NCBI GenBank assembly: GCA_013350335.1
Contig: CM023540.1
Coordinates: 52,886,905 to 52,950,904, forward strand
From: Chimonanthus salicifolius
Taxonomy: Eukaryota > Streptophyta > Magnoliopsida > Laurales > Calycanthaceae
Length of the DNA: 64,000 nucleotides
Direction of reading: 5' to 3'
Both the position numbers and the translations under genes were made by a program. The notes below the pieces were generated by a model. That model was not told where the DNA came from. It did no database searches and saw only the letters and a program-made list of their open reading frames with translations. Below, in pieces: positions 11,761 to 22,638 of the stretch. The number at the start of each line of letters is the position of its first letter. Position 1 is the first letter of the stretch.

Positions 11761-12238
11761 ATTGTATTGTAATACCCTAGATTTTGCAATATATCAATAT
11801 TTACGAAATTACCATTGAAATTATGAATTAAAAGGATATGACCGTAGATGAGTAAATTGTGGAGCCCATTGTTCAAATAAGACCCAATGTGCATATTATA
11901 AGGATCAAATTAAAGTAAATGGGTAATGTGCATCTAATTGCGTCAAGGTGGTTAATTGGGTCAAAGGACCCAATTGGGACCCAATGGGTCGTGGTGGACA
12001 TGATTGACCATTGGATGAGCTCAAGTTTCATTGGGTTAGGCTGAATTGAATGGGAATGTTAACAAGTATTTAGTTAACTCAAATTAAATGGAAGGGTTGA
12101 GTTTAAAGTTGGAGTTGAATTTATTGGTTGAGTTGAATTAAATGAATGGGTTGAGTTGAGGGAGTTAAATTAAGTTTAAGTGAGTGAAGTGTGTGGATGA
12201 AAGTTGTGTGTGTTGATTTCAAGTTTCAAACATTGAAA

Positions 12239-12930
12239 AACGTTGGCTGCATGGAGAGGTCAACCCATGCATGTAACTCCTAGATAAGTAATGAATGGAG
12301 GTGACAGTTTTGGGAGTTACGTAAGGTGAGAAGTGTATTTCAAATTCAAATCCATATACACGTTGGAATTGCATGGGTGTGTTATTTCATGCATGAAACT
12401 CCAAGGAGAACCAAAGGAGGAGTTTCATGGAGGCAAGACAAAACCGTTGGCTTGTGGGAGTTTCATCTCATGGATGAAACCCCCACATGGGCAAATAATG
12501 GAAGGTGGCAGTTATGGAGTTCAAATTCAAACATGATCGTTGGGTGCCATGGGAGTTTCATCTCAAGGATGAAACCCCCAAGATGGAAGATGAATAGGCT
12601 GGTGGAGGTTACACAAGACATTGCATGGGAGCCGTTGGAGCTTATGGGAGTTTCATTTCAATATGAAACTCTCACATGGAATGTTAATGAGAGGAGGAAG
12701 CTTGGGGGGAAGGATCCATCAAGATAACCAAGGAAAGCCGTTGGGTGCCTTGGGAGTTTCATCTCAAGGATGAAATCCCCAAGGGAAGCATTAAGGAAGG
12801 GAGGTTAGACTAAGCTCTAAAATTCAAAAATACATCACACGTTGGAAACATGAGGGTTACCCATCTTAGATGGAAAATCAAGAGCCAAAAACCGTTGAAG
12901 GGCTTCATCTCAAGGATGAAACCCCCAAAT
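12239..12930 (+). repeat. Second palindrome series in element A LTR
   Basis: About eight units beginning with (C/A)CGTTGG near 12240, 12360, 12443, 12537, 12632, 12733, 12839 and 12891. Most are followed within 10-20 bp by an imperfect palindrome GGGAGTTTCATCTC, about 3 nt, GGATGAAACCCCC. Spacing is roughly 50-120 bp. The same palindrome occurs in reverse in the solo LTR at about 4940 and 5087. Confidence 0.85.
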
Positions 12931-13493
12931 GGATTAAGTAATGGAGATGAATGCAAATAGGAGTAACAAGTGGTGCCAACCTTAGGCTGAATTTGATTAA
13001 CCAAAGGAAGATTTTTATTTCCACTCATTCTCTCCCTCTCTCCCTCTCTTGGCCGACCAGCACTCTAAGGAAAGGAGATCAAACATTTTGAGAATTCTAC
13101 CTCATTCTTTCTCTCTCTCTCTCAAGTCCAGTTCTCCTCTTAAAGTTCAAAAAGGGTTTGAAGCATTGTGCTAAGCTTCTTTCTCAAACCTATCTCCATC
13201 TTGGCCAAACCAACCCTTGGTAATCTCATCTTGATCAAGCTCATATATTGGCCGAAGATCAAAGAGAAGAGGAAGAAGGAAAGCTAAGGATCAAAGAGAA
13301 GCAAAAGAAAGGATTAAGAAAGGAACGGAAGAACAAGCCGAAGCAAAGATCAAATTGGAGGAGTCGCGGAAACGGTAGGTGTTCAATAAACTTTTATTAA
13401 GTAAGATAGCCAAGGAAACATGATCAGGCATTGTATGTTCAAGTCCTAAAAGGGATATACAAAAACTATTGAGTATGAAAAAGAGGTTGATTA

Positions 13494-14472
13494 GGTTCGG
13501 CCATGATGTATGGCCGAACCCAACAAAAGGTATGATCATGGCTATGAAGTTTAAAGAAAGAGATAAGGAACCATAGTGCCCGGCCATGTGTATGGCAGAA
13601 CCCCATGGAAGAAAAATGAAGGGATAAATGATTTATTAAATGGAAGGTTATTATAGATTTCTAAAGGGACTAAATGGAAGTATGAATGGGAAACATCAAA
13701 GGATCAAATTATATGTTATATTTTGAAGGAAAGTAAAGAACCCCATGTAGGGTTTTTGATGTTTTTAAAGGGTTTAATACAGATGAAAAAAAATGATGTC
13801 TTTGGATGTATGTTGTTTATAAAAAAAAATGGAAAAGAGGAGCACCAAAACCAAAGGGGTAAGGTTCGGCCATGTTGTATGGCCGAACCCCACCAAGTGT
13901 TATGTATGGTGTTTTGTTTAAAAAGGTCTAAAAAGATTCAAATGGATAGAATTATGAGAATCAATCATAGATGAATAAAAGTTTTAATGGAAATAAGTAA
14001 CTATAGGGTTCGGCCATGTGTATGGAGAACCCCATGGAGTGACAATGGTGGATGATTAAGGGCTAGATGATTAATATGTGAATGCTTAGATGAATGGATT
14101 GGTAATTAGACTTGTGTATGAAGGATTAAAAGAACCAAATTTAAGATGGTGAGGTTCGGCCATGTTGTATGGCCGAACCCCACTAAGGTGGATTTGTTAT
14201 GGACATTGGTTAGCAATGTTAAGCAAAGGCTAAACCAATGGCAAAACCGTAAATACATGTTATTATATAAATATGGAATGAAAGATTAAAGGAGTTGAAA
14301 AGGGAGCCGAAACCAAAATGGTGAGGTTCGGCCATGTTGTATGGCCGAACCCCACCAAGGTATGTTTGGTAGATTGAGGTTTTTAAATAAGTTATTTGGA
14401 GGATAGTGTTTAGATAAAAAGAAAGATTAAATTCAAGTGGGTGAGGTTCGGCCATGGTGTATGGCCGAACCC
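13494..14472. repeat. Dispersed palindrome array (7 copies)
   Basis: Copies near 13494, 13578, 13863, 14008, 14153, 14325 and 14445, typically GGTTCGGCCATGTTGT plus ATGGCCGAACCCC. Two copies (13578 and 14008) have one damaged arm. Confidence 0.92.
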
Positions 14473-14806
14473 TACAAGGTGGTTTTTGGACTTAGACTTA
14501 GTTGGAAATCAAATGGATCTTATGTTTGACTTATTGTTATATAAACAAGGTAACGAGACTTCTTGAACGGTGCTCAAATCGTGAACGGGTGACGGTTTAA
14601 TAAGAGCGGACAACTTAAGTGAACATTGAGTAGGTTTCCTACCTTTTTGTAACCACAATTTATACTTGCTGGTTTTTATGTTGATTTTTATGAGATATGG
14701 GTTAAACTAATATGTTTCAAAGTGGATTTGAATGTTATGATTTATTTACAAATGGCATGTATTCATGGACATCTCATGCATGGCATGGGGTGATGGTTAT
14801 ATAACT

Positions 14807-15125
14807 GGAGGGTCCACACTCCGTCGAGGTGTCCAAAAAACCTACATGGAGGTACCTTGACGATGAGAATCCCATCAAGAGGAAACCGGAGGGTCCACAC
14901 TCCGTCGGGGCGTCCGAGCAACCTATGTGGAGGTACCTTGATGATGAGAATTCCATCAAGAGGAAATCGGAGGATCCACACTCCTTCGGGGCGTCCGAGC
15001 AACCTATGTGGAGGTACCTTGATGATGAGAATCCCATCAAGAGGAAACCGGAGGGTCCACACTCCTTCGGGGCGTCCGAACAACCTATTTGAAGGTACCT
15101 TGATGTTGAGAATCCCATCAAGAGG
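14807..15125 (+). repeat. 81-bp minisatellite, four units
   Basis: Units begin at GGTCCACACTCC or variants at 14811, 14892, about 14973 and 15054, an exact 81-bp period. Each contains the inverted repeat CTTGATGATGAGAATCCCATCAAG or a variant (written here as CTTGATG...CATCAAG). The 5' LTR of the same element has three units. Confidence 0.93.
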
Positions 15126-15811
15126 AGGCTATGTATACTTGTGATGGGTGGGACTCATTACATTTGCATACATACATAGCATTGTTTTTGTGAGCTTTTG
15201 ATGATCATGTATTATTATGGTATTTGCATGTTTTTATACTAACCTTGTGGTAGTCCTAATCGGAAACACCTACTGGGCACGTTGATCTAACGCCCTATTT
15301 CTATCCTTAGTGGATGACACAGGAAAGGGAAAGGTCGAGGATCGCGAAGGAAACCAAGCATCGGAGTTTGGGCATTTGAATGGTTTTATTTATGGACTTT
15401 TTGTTTAAGTTTACATGGACATGTAATTTGTTAGTTAGATGTCGGCATGTAATAACTTAGTTAACTATTTGCTATGGTTTGGAATGGTTTAGAATGGTTT
15501 GAATGAATGTTTAAGTTTAAGTTAATTTTGGAGATATGATATTGTACTTTGCTATCTAAAAATGGAGTAGTTCTAGGTTCTATTATAACCTATAGTTAGA
15601 TTAAGTACATTCCACAAGTTTTAGTTAGTACCATATGTGAATCATTTTTCATGGACTTAGTTCATGCACATATGGGTTTGGCTAGTTAAGGGTCGGACTT
15701 TAGAAGTCCGAACTTAACTCGCGTCGTGACACTCCGCTCCGATCACTTGTTTATTATTTAAAAAAAAAAAAAAAAACTCTGATTTTCGAGTGAAAAGGGA
15801 GGGGCGTTACA

Positions 15812-16049
15812 GAGAAGGAGGTGAAGATCCAGTCACTGTAGTATCTTGAGGTGTAACCTCTGTTTCTTCTGAAGAAGAAACCGACAATGGGACAGAAGGA
15901 ACTGACCGATTAGGGTTTTTAGAAGCCCTGATTTTCTTTTGTCTCGATGGTGGAGAAGGAGACTCGGTGACAGCTGACGATGATGCGGCTTGACTCCGCA
16001 AGCATCTTTTGGTACTATTTGGGACAACCCCTAATTTCTTCCTAGGCAT
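15812..16049 (-). pseudogene. Extra ORF downstream of copia B pol, truncated by element A
   Basis: An open frame of 79 codons from ATG at 16049, running into the element A boundary at 15812. It starts MPRKKLG and is basic, then rich in Ser, Pro and Thr. No domain is recognised. It lies downstream of the copia pol stop (16498) in the same orientation. SIRE-type elements are known to carry an additional ORF, often called env-like, after pol, and that is the most likely identity by position. The sequence shows no membrane segment or signal peptide in the 79 residues. A host-gene fragment cannot be excluded. Confidence 0.4.
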
Positions 16050-16497
16050 TCTCAATCGGCAAAACCGAAACAAATAATAGACAAAAAGAGGGCAAAATCG
16101 GAGAAGAGATAGTACTGGAACCGAAAAACCAAACCGATCAAAAAACCGAGAGAGAAGGAGATGGCCAGAACCGAAAAACACAAAAATCACCTTTCATTCG
16201 TGCGGTGCCGACTGTGGGAGCCCTAACTGAGGTCTAACGGTTGCTCCGAAAATAACTTGGGTCGATTTAAAAACGGGGGACCACACTTAACGCGATGGCT
16301 AGGGCTCGAGTGAAAGCGTCGAGGCCTCGTTGAAGGTGATTTGAAAGGAGATATCCGAACCGAACACGAGGAACTTAACTTGGCCGCGAGGGCTCGAGGG
16401 ATGGCTCGAGGCCTTGAGACTAATTTTTTTTTTTTTTATGTATTTTCATTGATTTTGAAATATCATCCCCACTTACTAAACATAGTGTTAGAAATAT
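16050..16497 (-). other. Copia B region between pol and the extra ORF
   Basis: Non-coding. It is locally GC-rich (16200-16420) with several CTCGAG and GAGGCCTCG motifs of the type also found in the B LTR near 32980 and 33390-33422. A T-run lies at 16425-16437. Confidence 0.5.
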
Positions 16498-17306
16498 TTA
16501 GGATACAGTACACACCCCAATTGATTTTCTTAGAGTAAGAAAACGGATTGAGTCAAGTGGTTTTGTCATTATATCAGCCAATTGATTGCAAGTGGAAATA
16601 TACTCAAACTCAATGGTTTTCTCTTCAACTAACTCTCGGATGAAGTGATATCTAATGTCTATATGTTTGGTTCGAGAGTGTTGGACAGGGTTTTGGAAAT
16701 ATTGATGGCACTTGTATTATCACAGTGGAGAGTCATTGTTCCTCATGTCATGCCATAATCGACGAGCATTTGTCTCATCTAGACAAGTTGAGTGCAGCAA
16801 CTTGCTGCGGCTATGTATTCAGCCTCTGCAGTCGAAATGGATACTGAGGATTGTTTTCGACTGTGCCAGGCAATCAAACAGTTTCCAATGTAAAAACAGC
16901 CCCCACTTGTAGACTTTCTATCATCTAAATTTCCGGCCCAGTCTGCATCGGTGTACCCCACAATATGAAAGGATATATCAAATGGGTACCAAATTCCATA
17001 TAGGCATGTTCCCGATACATATTTAATTATACGTTTCACGGCTTTTACGTGGGATTCTTTAGGATTAGCTTGGAATCGTGCACAAACACCCACACTAAAA
17101 GAAATATCGGGTCTACTGGCTGTCAAATATAGAAGACTACCTATCATGCTCCTGTACATGCTAGGATCAACATCTTTCCCATTTTCATCTTTTGATAGTT
17201 TCACAGTAGTACTCATGGGAGTATTTGAGTGCTTACTACCCTTCAAGGCCAAATCTTTTAACAAGATCTTTAGCATACTTGGATTGCGAAATAAAGAACC
17301 CATCAT
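16498..17306 (-). pseudogene. pol: Copia B RNase H and pol C-terminus, disrupted
   Basis: The connection segment MYRSMIGSLLYLTASRPDI and the RNase H motifs are clear: YTDADWAGN, RKSTSGGCFYIG, AEAEYIAAASCC. The motif DNTSAIN can be read further left despite stops at about 16783 and beyond, as can a C-terminal ADIMTKPLD segment near 16560. The frame ends at the stop 16498-16500. Stops around 16730-16790 (TAG, TGA) interrupt it. The order and wording fit SIRE/Maximus-type polyproteins. Confidence 0.85.
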
Positions 17307-17375
17307 TAAGTTATTTTATTTGTAACCCAAGAAAATAATTAAGCTATCCAACTATGCTCATTTCAAATTCTGATT

Positions 17376-18115
17376 TCATAAGATTAGAGAAACTAATAGC
17401 AGCTTGTTCATCACTGGATCCAAAAAAATATCATCCACATATATTTGAGCTATCAGTATAGTTTCATTGGATTTTCTCACAAACAGTGTTTTGTCTACAC
17501 TTCCCCTTTGAAAATCATTATCCAATAAAAATTGTGTAAGTCTTTCATACCATACCCGTGGGGCTTGTTTAAGGCCATAAAGTGCCTTTTTTAATTTGTA
17601 GACATGATTAGAGTGTTTTGGATCCATGAACCCTTTAGGCTGCTCTACATAGACCTCGTCATTTAATAAACCATTTAAAAACGCTTTCTTTACATCCATT
17701 TGAAAAAGTTTAAAGTTCAACTAACATGTAATAAACAATAGAATACGTATAAACTCAAGACGTGCTACAGGGGTAAAAGTCTCATCAAAATCGATTCCCT
17801 CAATTTGTGTATACCCTTGCGCAACAAGGCGAGCCTTATTCTGAACTATTGTCCCATTTTCATCGATTTTATTTTTGTAAATCCACATGGTACCTATTAC
17901 ATTTGTATTTTTTGGTCTTGGTACCAAATCCCATACGTCATTTCTTGTAAATTGAATCGGCTCTTCTTGCATTGCATTACCCAAGCTTCATCTAGCAATG
18001 CTTCATCAATACTTTTGGGTTCTAATTGAGAGGTGAAGCAAAAACAGCTAGAGATGTTTTCTAGTTGCCTCTTGATTGTTACTCCCGCCATGGGATCCCC
18101 AATGATGTTCGACAT
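17376..18115 (-). pseudogene. pol: Copia B reverse transcriptase, disrupted
   Basis: Starts near the region before RNDVWDLVP, followed by [40 protein letters not shown] and [11 protein letters not shown]. The catalytic YVDD is intact at 17430-17441. A stop at about 17721 splits the domain, and after YVDD the sequence is scrambled by a frameshift. These are standard Ty1/copia RT blocks. Confidence 0.88.
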
Positions 18116-18261
18116 AGGATGTTTTTTATTTGGTTTAAGTTCAATGGATGTTAAAGACGACGAAGGAGGGTTGTCTATTTGATTTGAAGATTAATCCACC
18201 TCATTTACGGTTTCATATACAAAAGAGGACTGGTCATCAATGGCTGCATTAATGGATTCCA

Positions 18262-19663
18262 TTATAGACTGGTTTTAAGATTTTTAACTCTATAGGCTCG
18301 GCTGGTGTTAGAGTATCCTAGAAAAATTTGTTCATCACTTTTCGCATCGAATTTTCCCAAGCTTTCACGATCTCTAAGAATATGACATTTACTACTAAAA
18401 ACCTTGAGATACTTACAATTTGGCTTCTTACTAGTCCACAATTCAAATGTTGTTTTATCTAGGGCAGCCTTTAGATAAACTCTATTTATGATGTAACATG
18501 CGGCATTGATTTTTCTTTTCAGCCACCCCATTTTGTTGGGGTGTCTTAGGAGCAGAGAACTCATGATGTATGCCATGTTTTTCACAATATTTTTGAAAAC
18601 GGTGATTTTCAAATTCACCCCCATGATCACTTCTGATTCTATTTATGGGTGTTTGTTTTTCAATCACAATGCGTTTTGTAATAATTTTAAATTCATGATA
18701 TGCATTTGATTTCTCCCCAAGGTAACCTACCCATGTGTATCTGGTATAGTCATCAACAACAACCATGAAATACACCTTACCTCATATACTCATATTTTGG
18801 GTTGGTCCAACTAAGTCCATGTGTAGGAGCTCAAGTGGTCTGGTGGTAATCACAACATTAACTTTCTTATGAGCTGCTCTCACTTGTTTACCCTTTTGAC
18901 ACTCACCACAAAACACTTGGGCTGATTTACTTATTTTGGGTAGTCCTTTGATGTGTTCGCTCAATTTTGACAAATCTTTGAAATTTACGTGTCCTAGTCT
19001 CTTGTGCCACAACTCAGCTTCATTAAGTTTAGATATATTACAATAATTTATGCTAGAAGTTGGACAGTTTTCAAGGGCATAAGATTGATCAGAAGTTTTC
19101 AATCCTTTAAAGACAGCTTTACCTTCATTGTTTTAGATTTGATAATCATTCTTACGGAAGGTAACAAAATGATTTTTCTCACATATTTGATGTATACTCA
19201 AAAGATTGTGTTTAAGACCATCAACTAACAGCATATCATCTAAGGTAAGGGAGTCATTTAATTCTAAGTTCCTTTCCCTACAATTTTAGCAAGATTTCCA
19301 TCCCCAAAGGTGACCGAACCCCCATTGAAATCTACAAGGTTTGACAAAAAAGTTTTATCTCCAGTCATATGCCTTGAACAACCACTATCAAGGTACCACT
19401 TTGATTGATTTTCAACCTTTAATGTTGTATAAACAGTCATGCTTTTATACTTAGGAACCCATTTCAAAGTGGTTGTGATTTTTAAATTTCTAGAGACAAA
19501 TTTTTTAAGATTATACCCGAATTTTCTGCTCATTTTTTCATTTAAAATTTTGTTCAGTTTTTTAGCCAAATTTTCACGAGGATAATATTTTCTCTTTTCT
19601 TTTTTCATACGTTTGCAGTTCAAATTTTTCTAATTTGCTTTTTCACATAAGTTTCTTTTTCTA
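18262..19663 (-). pseudogene. pol: Copia B protease, GAG-pre-integrase and integrase, disrupted
   Basis: On the minus strand from the element C junction: a lysine-rich spacer, protease with intact DSGCS (about 19375-19389) followed by RHMTG, the GAG-pre-integrase zinc segment (LWHKRLGHVNFKDL ... CGECQKGKQ, about 18890-19010), then the integrase core with VDDYTRYTW, RSDHGGEFEN and APKTPQQNGVAE. The latter spans about 18490-18775, with the SIRE-like continuation AACYIINRVYL. Several frameshifts separate the pieces (near 19264, 19102, 18775 and 18510). Confidence 0.85.
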
Positions 19664-22578
19664 AGTTATTCCGAAAACTAGATACTCTAAATACAAGTCT
19701 GAGTATCTTTATTCAAAACATAAAAAATAAATCATCCAAGCTCCTATGCCTGGCCTTCCTTGCGTTCCCCGTTTTCCTCATTTCCAGCATCATTCACTAC
19801 AGGGTAGAAGTAGGGTGTTAGAACAACGCGCCCAGTAGGTATTCTAGTTAGGGCAAACACTTGGGTTAGTACCAAAAATCTAGATATAACATATATCAAA
19901 ATCAGGGTTAATAAATCATAATATACTCATAAAACATTGTATCCAAAACAGGGTATGATAATAGAGTTCTAATCATACCGATAAAACCAAAACCTTGCAT
20001 GATAATAAAATCATAATCATGCTAATTCAATGCCATGCCATACTATCATATGAAATGAGTCCCACCCATCGCAAACACATGGTATCCACCTGATGGAATT
20101 CTCCTCATCAAGGTATGCCCCACAGTTGCCTTACGGACATCCCGAAGGAGTGTGGGCTCCGGTTACACAGTATCCTCTTGATGGAATTCTCCTCATCAAA
20201 GAAATCCTCCTGGTGGGATTCTCATCAAGGGCACAGTTGCCTTACGGATATTCCGATGGAGTGTGGGCTCCGGTTACTTGTCATCGCTCCCATGCCATGC
20301 ATGAGATGCAAATGCCAACATGCTATGCAATAAAATAAATCATAGCATTTAAAATCACATATTTGAAACATATAATTTTGCATCATAAAACATCATAAAT
20401 AAGGTAAGAACAATGTACATAAGCCCATGGTTTCAAAGAGGTGGAATCCTACCAAAGACCGCTAACGTGTGATTGCGTCTTTTGTCCGGTAACCACTCAT
20501 GATCGTACACGCCTTGTGAGGTCCCGTTACCTTATAATATAACAATTAATCATAACCAAGTCCCACTTGATGTTCAAAATTCCAAGTCCATAAACAAAAC
20601 CCCATGGGGTTCGGCCATACACCATGGCCTAACCCATGGTCCATTAATTCAATTAATTACCATAATGCCATTGTACATAACCATAGCTACTTTCTTTGCT
20701 TAGGTTCCAAAATAATCCATACACATAGTCCAATAATTAATTCATGGGGTTCAACCATACATCCTGGCCGAACCCTATGTCCAATATTTCCACATATTTA
20801 CAACTTTGCCACCCATGGCCATCATTCCACCATTCTCACCCTTCATGTGGATCTATCATAAACAAAACTCTAAGTCCAAAATTATCGATCACTTTTCATG
20901 GGTCCATAAAATAAGCCTCATTGGGTTCGGCCATACACCATGGCCAAACCCATGATTCTCTACTTTGGCATGTAATTACATTTTTGCCGTTACCTTCATC
21001 ATCAAGCCATAACATACATTTGTATCCTTCACTTTATTTACAAAACACGAAGCATAACCCACAGTCTTTTATCCATGGAGTTCGGCCATACACATGGCCG
21101 AACCCATGATATCTTTGTTTCCAATCTTATCTCCACTTTCTAAATTAATAAGGTTTCCAAATTAAAATTCCCTATTTAGAAAGTTTCCTAAATTAGTACT
21201 TTCTAATTTAGTCTTTACTTTCCAAAAATAGAAACTTTCCCTTTTTTAATATCCTCCTTCTATTTTTAGAAACTTACTTAATAAACAACCTCTTATAAAT
21301 AAAAAGGTTTCCAAAAATAAACCCTAGTGGGGTTCGGCCATACAACATGGCCGAACCTCACTCATGGCAACCAATCCATTCATTCCCCTTTTTAAATCCA
21401 ATCTTCCTTAATTAGAAAGTTTCCTAAGTTAACATGCATTTCCTTCCATAATTAGATGTTTCCAAGATTAAAAACCATCATTCCATACTTGGATGCTTTC
21501 CAAATTTAGCAACCCCTTCCATCTACCATTCCAAAACAACCCTATGGGGTTTGGCCATACACCATGGCCGAACCCTATGGTTCATGATCTTGACCAATTA
21601 ATTTAGATCCATTAAAACATTCAATAATAACATCATCACAACTCCATGGGGTTCGGCCATACACCATGGCCGAACCCTATGGTTCAAAGTCATCTCTTTT
21701 AAAAACTAATCAATCATGGATCTTCCATTTAATCCCTTCAAAATCACATATCATTGACATCAAATACTTATTTAACAATCTCCATGGTTTTCATTGTTAG
21801 TAACCCAATACAATAAATCAAATCTTTCCATGGGGCTCGGCCATGTACTATGGCCGAACCCTATGGTTCTTTTCTTCCATTCAAATCATTAAAACTCAAC
21901 TCCAATCTTCTTCCATGGGGTTCGGCCAAATACCATGGCCGAACCCTATGGTTCTTTTATTTTCAAAACATAGTTATCAAATAAGATACTAACCGGTTCT
22001 TGTTCTTCCCTCGCTTGATCTTTCTCTTCCAATTTTCTTTTCCTTTCCCTTTGCTGGCCGAACAACCTTCTTGCTGATTTCCTTCTTCTTCTCCTTGCTC
22101 TTTGGCGTGAGAGAGAACTTGAGAGAGGGAGAGAGAAATAAACTCGGCAATGAAGAGTGTAAAAACCGTGTACCCTTCCTTGCTTCTCCTTTTATTACTC
22201 CCTCTTAATTCCAAGTTAGAAGGTGCTAATGCCATGTACTCCTTACCTTAAGCCATGCTCCCTTTGTTTTTAATTTAGAAATTGCCGACCTCTCCTCTTT
22301 AATTTAGTAACCTCCCAATCGGCCAATGCTAAAAATAAACATAACAATGTCGTGTGCCCTTCTTTAGATGATTTTATTCGCATATCATAGATATGGGAAA
22401 TCCCTATAATGGGCTATGCACTCTTTTATTTAGTTCTTAGATATCTCATCTCATCCATGCGTGTAAACATAGATTTTAAAATCTAAAAATTCGGCCATAC
22501 ACATTTATTTAATAAATCACAAAATTTAAAAGGATTGTTTTCATATAAAATAATAAATGAAAATCTGGGGTATTACAG
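19664..22578 (-). mobile_element. Element C 3' LTR, end truncated
   Basis: Aligns with 27778-30646 of the 5' LTR at high identity; for example 19670-19740 matches 27783-27855. The missing part includes the terminal hairpin and the LTR end. It ends at 22578 in GTATTACA. It has nine palindrome copies, degenerate minisatellite units (20090-20290), and a purine-rich R-like segment near 22020-22200 on the minus strand. Confidence 0.9.
20606..21946. repeat. Dispersed palindrome array (9 copies)
   Basis: Copies near 20606, 20747, 20922, 21080, 21331, 21545, 21648, 21832 and 21917. The best copies extend to about 15-17 bp per arm because flanking CCATGG and CTATGG also pair (for example around 21641-21685). 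Confidence 0.92.
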
Positions 22579-22584
22579 TACAAC

Positions 22585-22594
22585 CCTCTTTTTA
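22585..22594 (-). other. Polypurine tract of element C
   Basis: Minus-strand AAAAAGAGGG lies six bases before the 3' LTR start at 22578. Matches the tract of element A. Confidence 0.7.
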
Positions 22595-22638
22595 AATTTT
22601 TCGTCCCGAAAATCGAGTGAAGTAGGGTTTTCAAAGAT

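Larger units (their letters stand above)
1863..15811 (+). mobile_element. Ty3/gypsy element A (Tekay-type chromovirus), 5' LTR broken
   Basis: Plus-strand LTR retrotransposon. The 5' LTR survives in two pieces (1863-2007 and 5874-6708); the rest lies outside the window. The internal region is 6709-11767 and the 3' LTR is 11768-15811, starting TGTAAT and ending GTTACA. Domain order is gag with one CCHC knuckle, protease, reverse transcriptase, RNase H, integrase and a C-terminal chromodomain-like segment. That order and the sequence put it in the chromovirus branch, probably Tekay/Del. Several in-frame stops and at least three frameshifts make it non-autonomous. It is inserted in copia element B; the right flank begins GAGAA at 15812. 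Confidence 0.9.
11768..15811 (+). mobile_element. Element A 3' LTR
   Basis: A 4044-bp LTR starting TGTAATACCC and ending GGGGCGTTACA. Its order is: U3-like part with a CGTTGG/GTTTCAT palindrome series (12239-12930); a CT-rich microsatellite (13028-13125); the GGTTCGGCCAT palindrome series (13494-14472); the 81-bp minisatellite (14807-15125); the conserved GGGCACGTTGATCTAACG segment (about 15275); and the terminal hairpin (15691-15713). No protein gene is convincing inside it; the short repeated ORFs arise because 81 is a multiple of three. Confidence 0.95.

Noticed and set aside
12326..12727. 133-codon plus-strand ORF with repeated SF(H/I)..MDETP-like peptide
   Set aside because: Produced by the GTTTCAT/ATGAAAC palindrome series in the element A LTR; no family match and no such ORF in the 5' LTR part visible here.
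13863..13890. GGTTCGG segments as possible tRNA T-arms
   Set aside because: No acceptor stem, anticodon arm or box A at the right distance; the motif is part of the LTR palindrome.
14763..15144. Overlapping ORFs of 87-115 codons on both strands with internally repeated peptides
   Set aside because: They lie in the 81-bp minisatellite. A period divisible by three opens several frames at once; there is no promoter or family match.
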